Of a DNA stretch of 64,000 nucleotides, positions 62,359 to 64,000 are shown piece after piece. How positions within the stretch are numbered: position 1 is the first letter of the stretch; the number at the start of each line of letters is the position of its first letter. The translations under genes and the position numbers were made by a program. The notes under the pieces are model-generated. The model ran no database searches. It was not told where the DNA came from and saw nothing but the letters and a program-made list of their open reading frames with translations. The DNA comes from Arthrobacter sp. StoSoilB5 (GTDB lineage Bacteria; Actinomycetota; Actinomycetes; Actinomycetales; Micrococcaceae), in contig NZ_AP024646.1 of NCBI RefSeq assembly GCF_019977235.1, forward strand, positions 4,588,001-4,652,000, written 5' to 3'.

Positions 62359-62895
62359 ATGAGAAATAGACTCAGCGTTGGAATCGGCGCAGTGGTTTTC
62401 GCCGTGGCTCTTGCCGGTTGCGCGGGAAGCCCGGGGACGAGCACTACGTCCTCTGCCGCTCCAACCACCGCCACGTCCTCGACGGCGCCCACCACCGTGT
62501 CGCCTACCTCCAGTCCCGCCACCGCGGGTGCAGAAATGAAGGTTGCGTCATCCAGCGCAGGGCAGATCGTGGTGGACAGCAAGGGCATGAGCCTGTACTT
62601 CTTCACCAAGGACGTCAAGGACTCAGGAACCAGCGCCTGCACCGGCGCCTGCCTGACGGCTTGGCCGGTATTCACGACGACGTCGGATAAGCCAGCCGTT
62701 GAAGGCGTCAGTGGCACCGTGGGAACCATAGCTACCCCTGACGGGAAGAAGCAGGTCACCCTCAATGGCATGCCGCTGTACTACTACGCCAAGGACAAAG
62801 CACCGGGCGATGTCACCGGCCAAGGCGTCCAAAGTGTCTGGTACCTGGTCAGCCCGAGTGGGGAGATGATCAAGGGGGCTGCGTCGGGTTACTGA
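62359..62895 (+). CDS. Lipoprotein with COG4315-type (PF03640) repeats
   Basis: 178 residues from ATG 62359 with AAAGGAG. The signal peptide ends VALAGC. A Thr/Ser/Pro-rich linker is followed by two lipoprotein-repeat units: MSLYFFTKDVKDSGTSACTGACLTAWPVF and MPLYYYAKDKAPGDVTGQGVQSVWYLV. Function is unknown in the family. The ECF-type promoter upstream places it in the regulon of the neighbouring sigma factor. Confidence 0.92.
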   Translation: MRNRLSVGIGAVVFAVALAGCAGSPGTSTTSSAAPTTATSSTAPTTVSPTSSPATAGAEMKVASSSAGQIVVDSKGMSLYFFTKDVKDSGTSACTGACLTAWPVFTTTSDKPAVEGVSGTVGTIATPDGKKQVTLNGMPLYYYAKDKAPGDVTGQGVQSVWYLVSPSGEMIKGAASGY

Positions 62896-62994
62896 GGTTC
62901 TTGGTTCCGCCGCCGAGTTCGCGGGAACCCTTCCGTATAGCCGGAACCTTCCCTGCGAGCGCGCAGGTTTCCAGCGAACTCACGCCCGGCACCA

Positions 62995-63942
62995 TCACCT
63001 GAACGCCCGAAGTATGCGCTCCTTAAAGGCGCGCTCTTGAAAGAGGTCCTGCCATTCGACACGAATAAACCGCCAGCCCTCCTCAACAAGTGCCTTCTCC
63101 CGTCGCCGCTCCTGGAAGATGACCTCATCCGTAGGTTTGTAGTCGAAGTATTTGGTTCGTCCGTCGAACTCCAAGGCCAGCTTTTCCTCGTCCCATGCGA
63201 AATCCATGCGATGGCGCCCTAAGCGGGACTGAACTTCGAATTGTGGCTGTGGTGGCTTAATCCGCAGCCTTTGCAGCAACTCACGGGTCAGCGTTTCGCC
63301 CGCAGACTCGGAGCGGGTATCCGCGTTGTCCAAGGCCTTGCGCAGCGTACGAATTCCCCGCCTTCCGGCAGACGCCGCAGCCATGTTTGAAAGTGTGCTG
63401 ATGTCGGCCCCCAGTCTCAGCCCATGATCCATGATCACCAGCGCTTTGGGATAACTAAGCATCCTGGCACAGTCGGAAATGGTTCGCTCAAGGCTCGTCG
63501 CACGCAGCCCTTGAACCTCCACGACGTCGTCCTCACGGTAGCTTTCTGTATGTCCTCGAACATCCTTGCCCCAACGATCGGATGAGGGCCTGACCGGGTG
63601 GAGAACATGAACCTTGTCATCAACACCCCATACGAAGAGACCATGGAGTCGTGCCGCCGAAAGATGGCTGTAGACGAAGCCACGCGTTGACGTTGTCAGG
63701 GTTCCATGAGCGTGCGCCACAATCCGTGCCTTGGCTTGTCCTCTCGCACCCAGGGCGTTCCACCTGCTCGCCCTGACATAACAGCCGTACCTCAAACGAC
63801 GCACCTCACCGGAGTCCACCAGCGCCTTGATGCCTCGACTGTTGAGACCAAGGCGGAGCAACTCGTCGGTTCGCCACATGTTCCCGCGCTCGGGTAGTGA
63901 ACGGGCTTTCAGGACGGCGGTTTCAGTAGGTGTTGGATCCAT
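62995..63942 (-). CDS. AbiEi-like winged helix fused to DUF559 nuclease-like domain
   Basis: 315 residues. The first about 60 residues are an AbiEi-type winged helix (MWRTDELLRLGLNSRGIKALVDSGEVRRLRYGCYVR, 22-57). The last about 100 match DUF559, a Vsr-like PD-(D/E)xK fold: RMDFAWDEEKLALEFDGRTKYFD with Asp and Glu-x-Asp metal positions, then RREKALVEEGWRFIRVEWQDL. Common in actinobacteria as a lone gene. No AbiEii toxin partner is adjacent within the window. The remaining 63943-64000 shows nothing. Confidence 0.85.
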   Translation of the reverse strand: MDPTPTETAVLKARSLPERGNMWRTDELLRLGLNSRGIKALVDSGEVRRLRYGCYVRASRWNALGARGQAKARIVAHAHGTLTTSTRGFVYSHLSAARLHGLFVWGVDDKVHVLHPVRPSSDRWGKDVRGHTESYREDDVVEVQGLRATSLERTISDCARMLSYPKALVIMDHGLRLGADISTLSNMAAASAGRRGIRTLRKALDNADTRSESAGETLTRELLQRLRIKPPQPQFEVQSRLGRHRMDFAWDEEKLALEFDGRTKYFDYKPTDEVIFQERRREKALVEEGWRFIRVEWQDLFQERAFKERILRAFR

Positions 63943-64000
63943 CGATTCAGCATGGCGAGCTCACATGGGATCGCAGAAGCACCGTGGCACGTTATGTGGA

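Overview
The window reads as a chromosomal segment of a high-GC Gram-positive bacterium, most likely Arthrobacter or Paenarthrobacter (Micrococcaceae). This is inferred from actinobacterial families (DUF3073, Septum_form protein, HspR/HAIR-type box before clpB, RskA-type anti-sigma), frequent GTG and TTG starts, ATGA gene overlaps and codons rich in G/C. No rRNA or tRNA gene was seen.

Layout: (1) 1-3630 is a carbohydrate ABC importer with a LacI regulator and two identical operators. (2) 3783-8290 is an A/T-richer accessory island on the minus strand. It holds an AAA ATPase, an unexplained 734-bp spacer, a reverse transcriptase with a helical C-terminus, and an overlapping HEPN protein. This is the best candidate for an undescribed system, probably an Abi-like anti-phage locus. 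(3) 8291-15492 is a glyoxylate/allantoin operon (hyi-glxR-gcl-glxK-allB plus a winged-helix protein). Its operator type recurs before uraD-uraH (22.5 kb), and a class-V aminotransferase lies between, so purine breakdown looks like one regulon. (4) 15573-20102 holds a peroxiredoxin and a partner-switching operon (receiver-PP2C phosphatase, cellulose-synthase-like glycosyltransferase, STAS, anti-sigma kinase). (5) 20317-35805 holds a PAP2 phosphatase, uraD/uraH, purF-purM, two VOC proteins, an aromatic-acid-type MFS carrier with an amidohydrolase, DUF3073, a Septum_form protein and clpB. (6) 35968-39084 is a molybdate importer, modABC, with a DNA-binding TOBE protein. (7) 39.1-50.8 kb holds a degraded gene, a strongly base-paired element, small housekeeping genes, trpF, a guanidine-III riboswitch with two SMR exporters, a DEAD-box helicase, and a SoxR/MFS pair. 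(8) 50.8-64 kb holds a secreted beta-propeller protein, an Lrp-type regulator divergent from an M20 hydrolase/MHS carrier pair, trmB, an ECF sigma/anti-sigma pair with mirror-image promoters, and an AbiEi-like/DUF559 protein.

Two families of intergenic repeats run through the window: three 66-bp palindromes (CCCAACTA...TAGTTGGG) and three clusters of units spaced about 32 bp apart built on TTCTCTCACATC.
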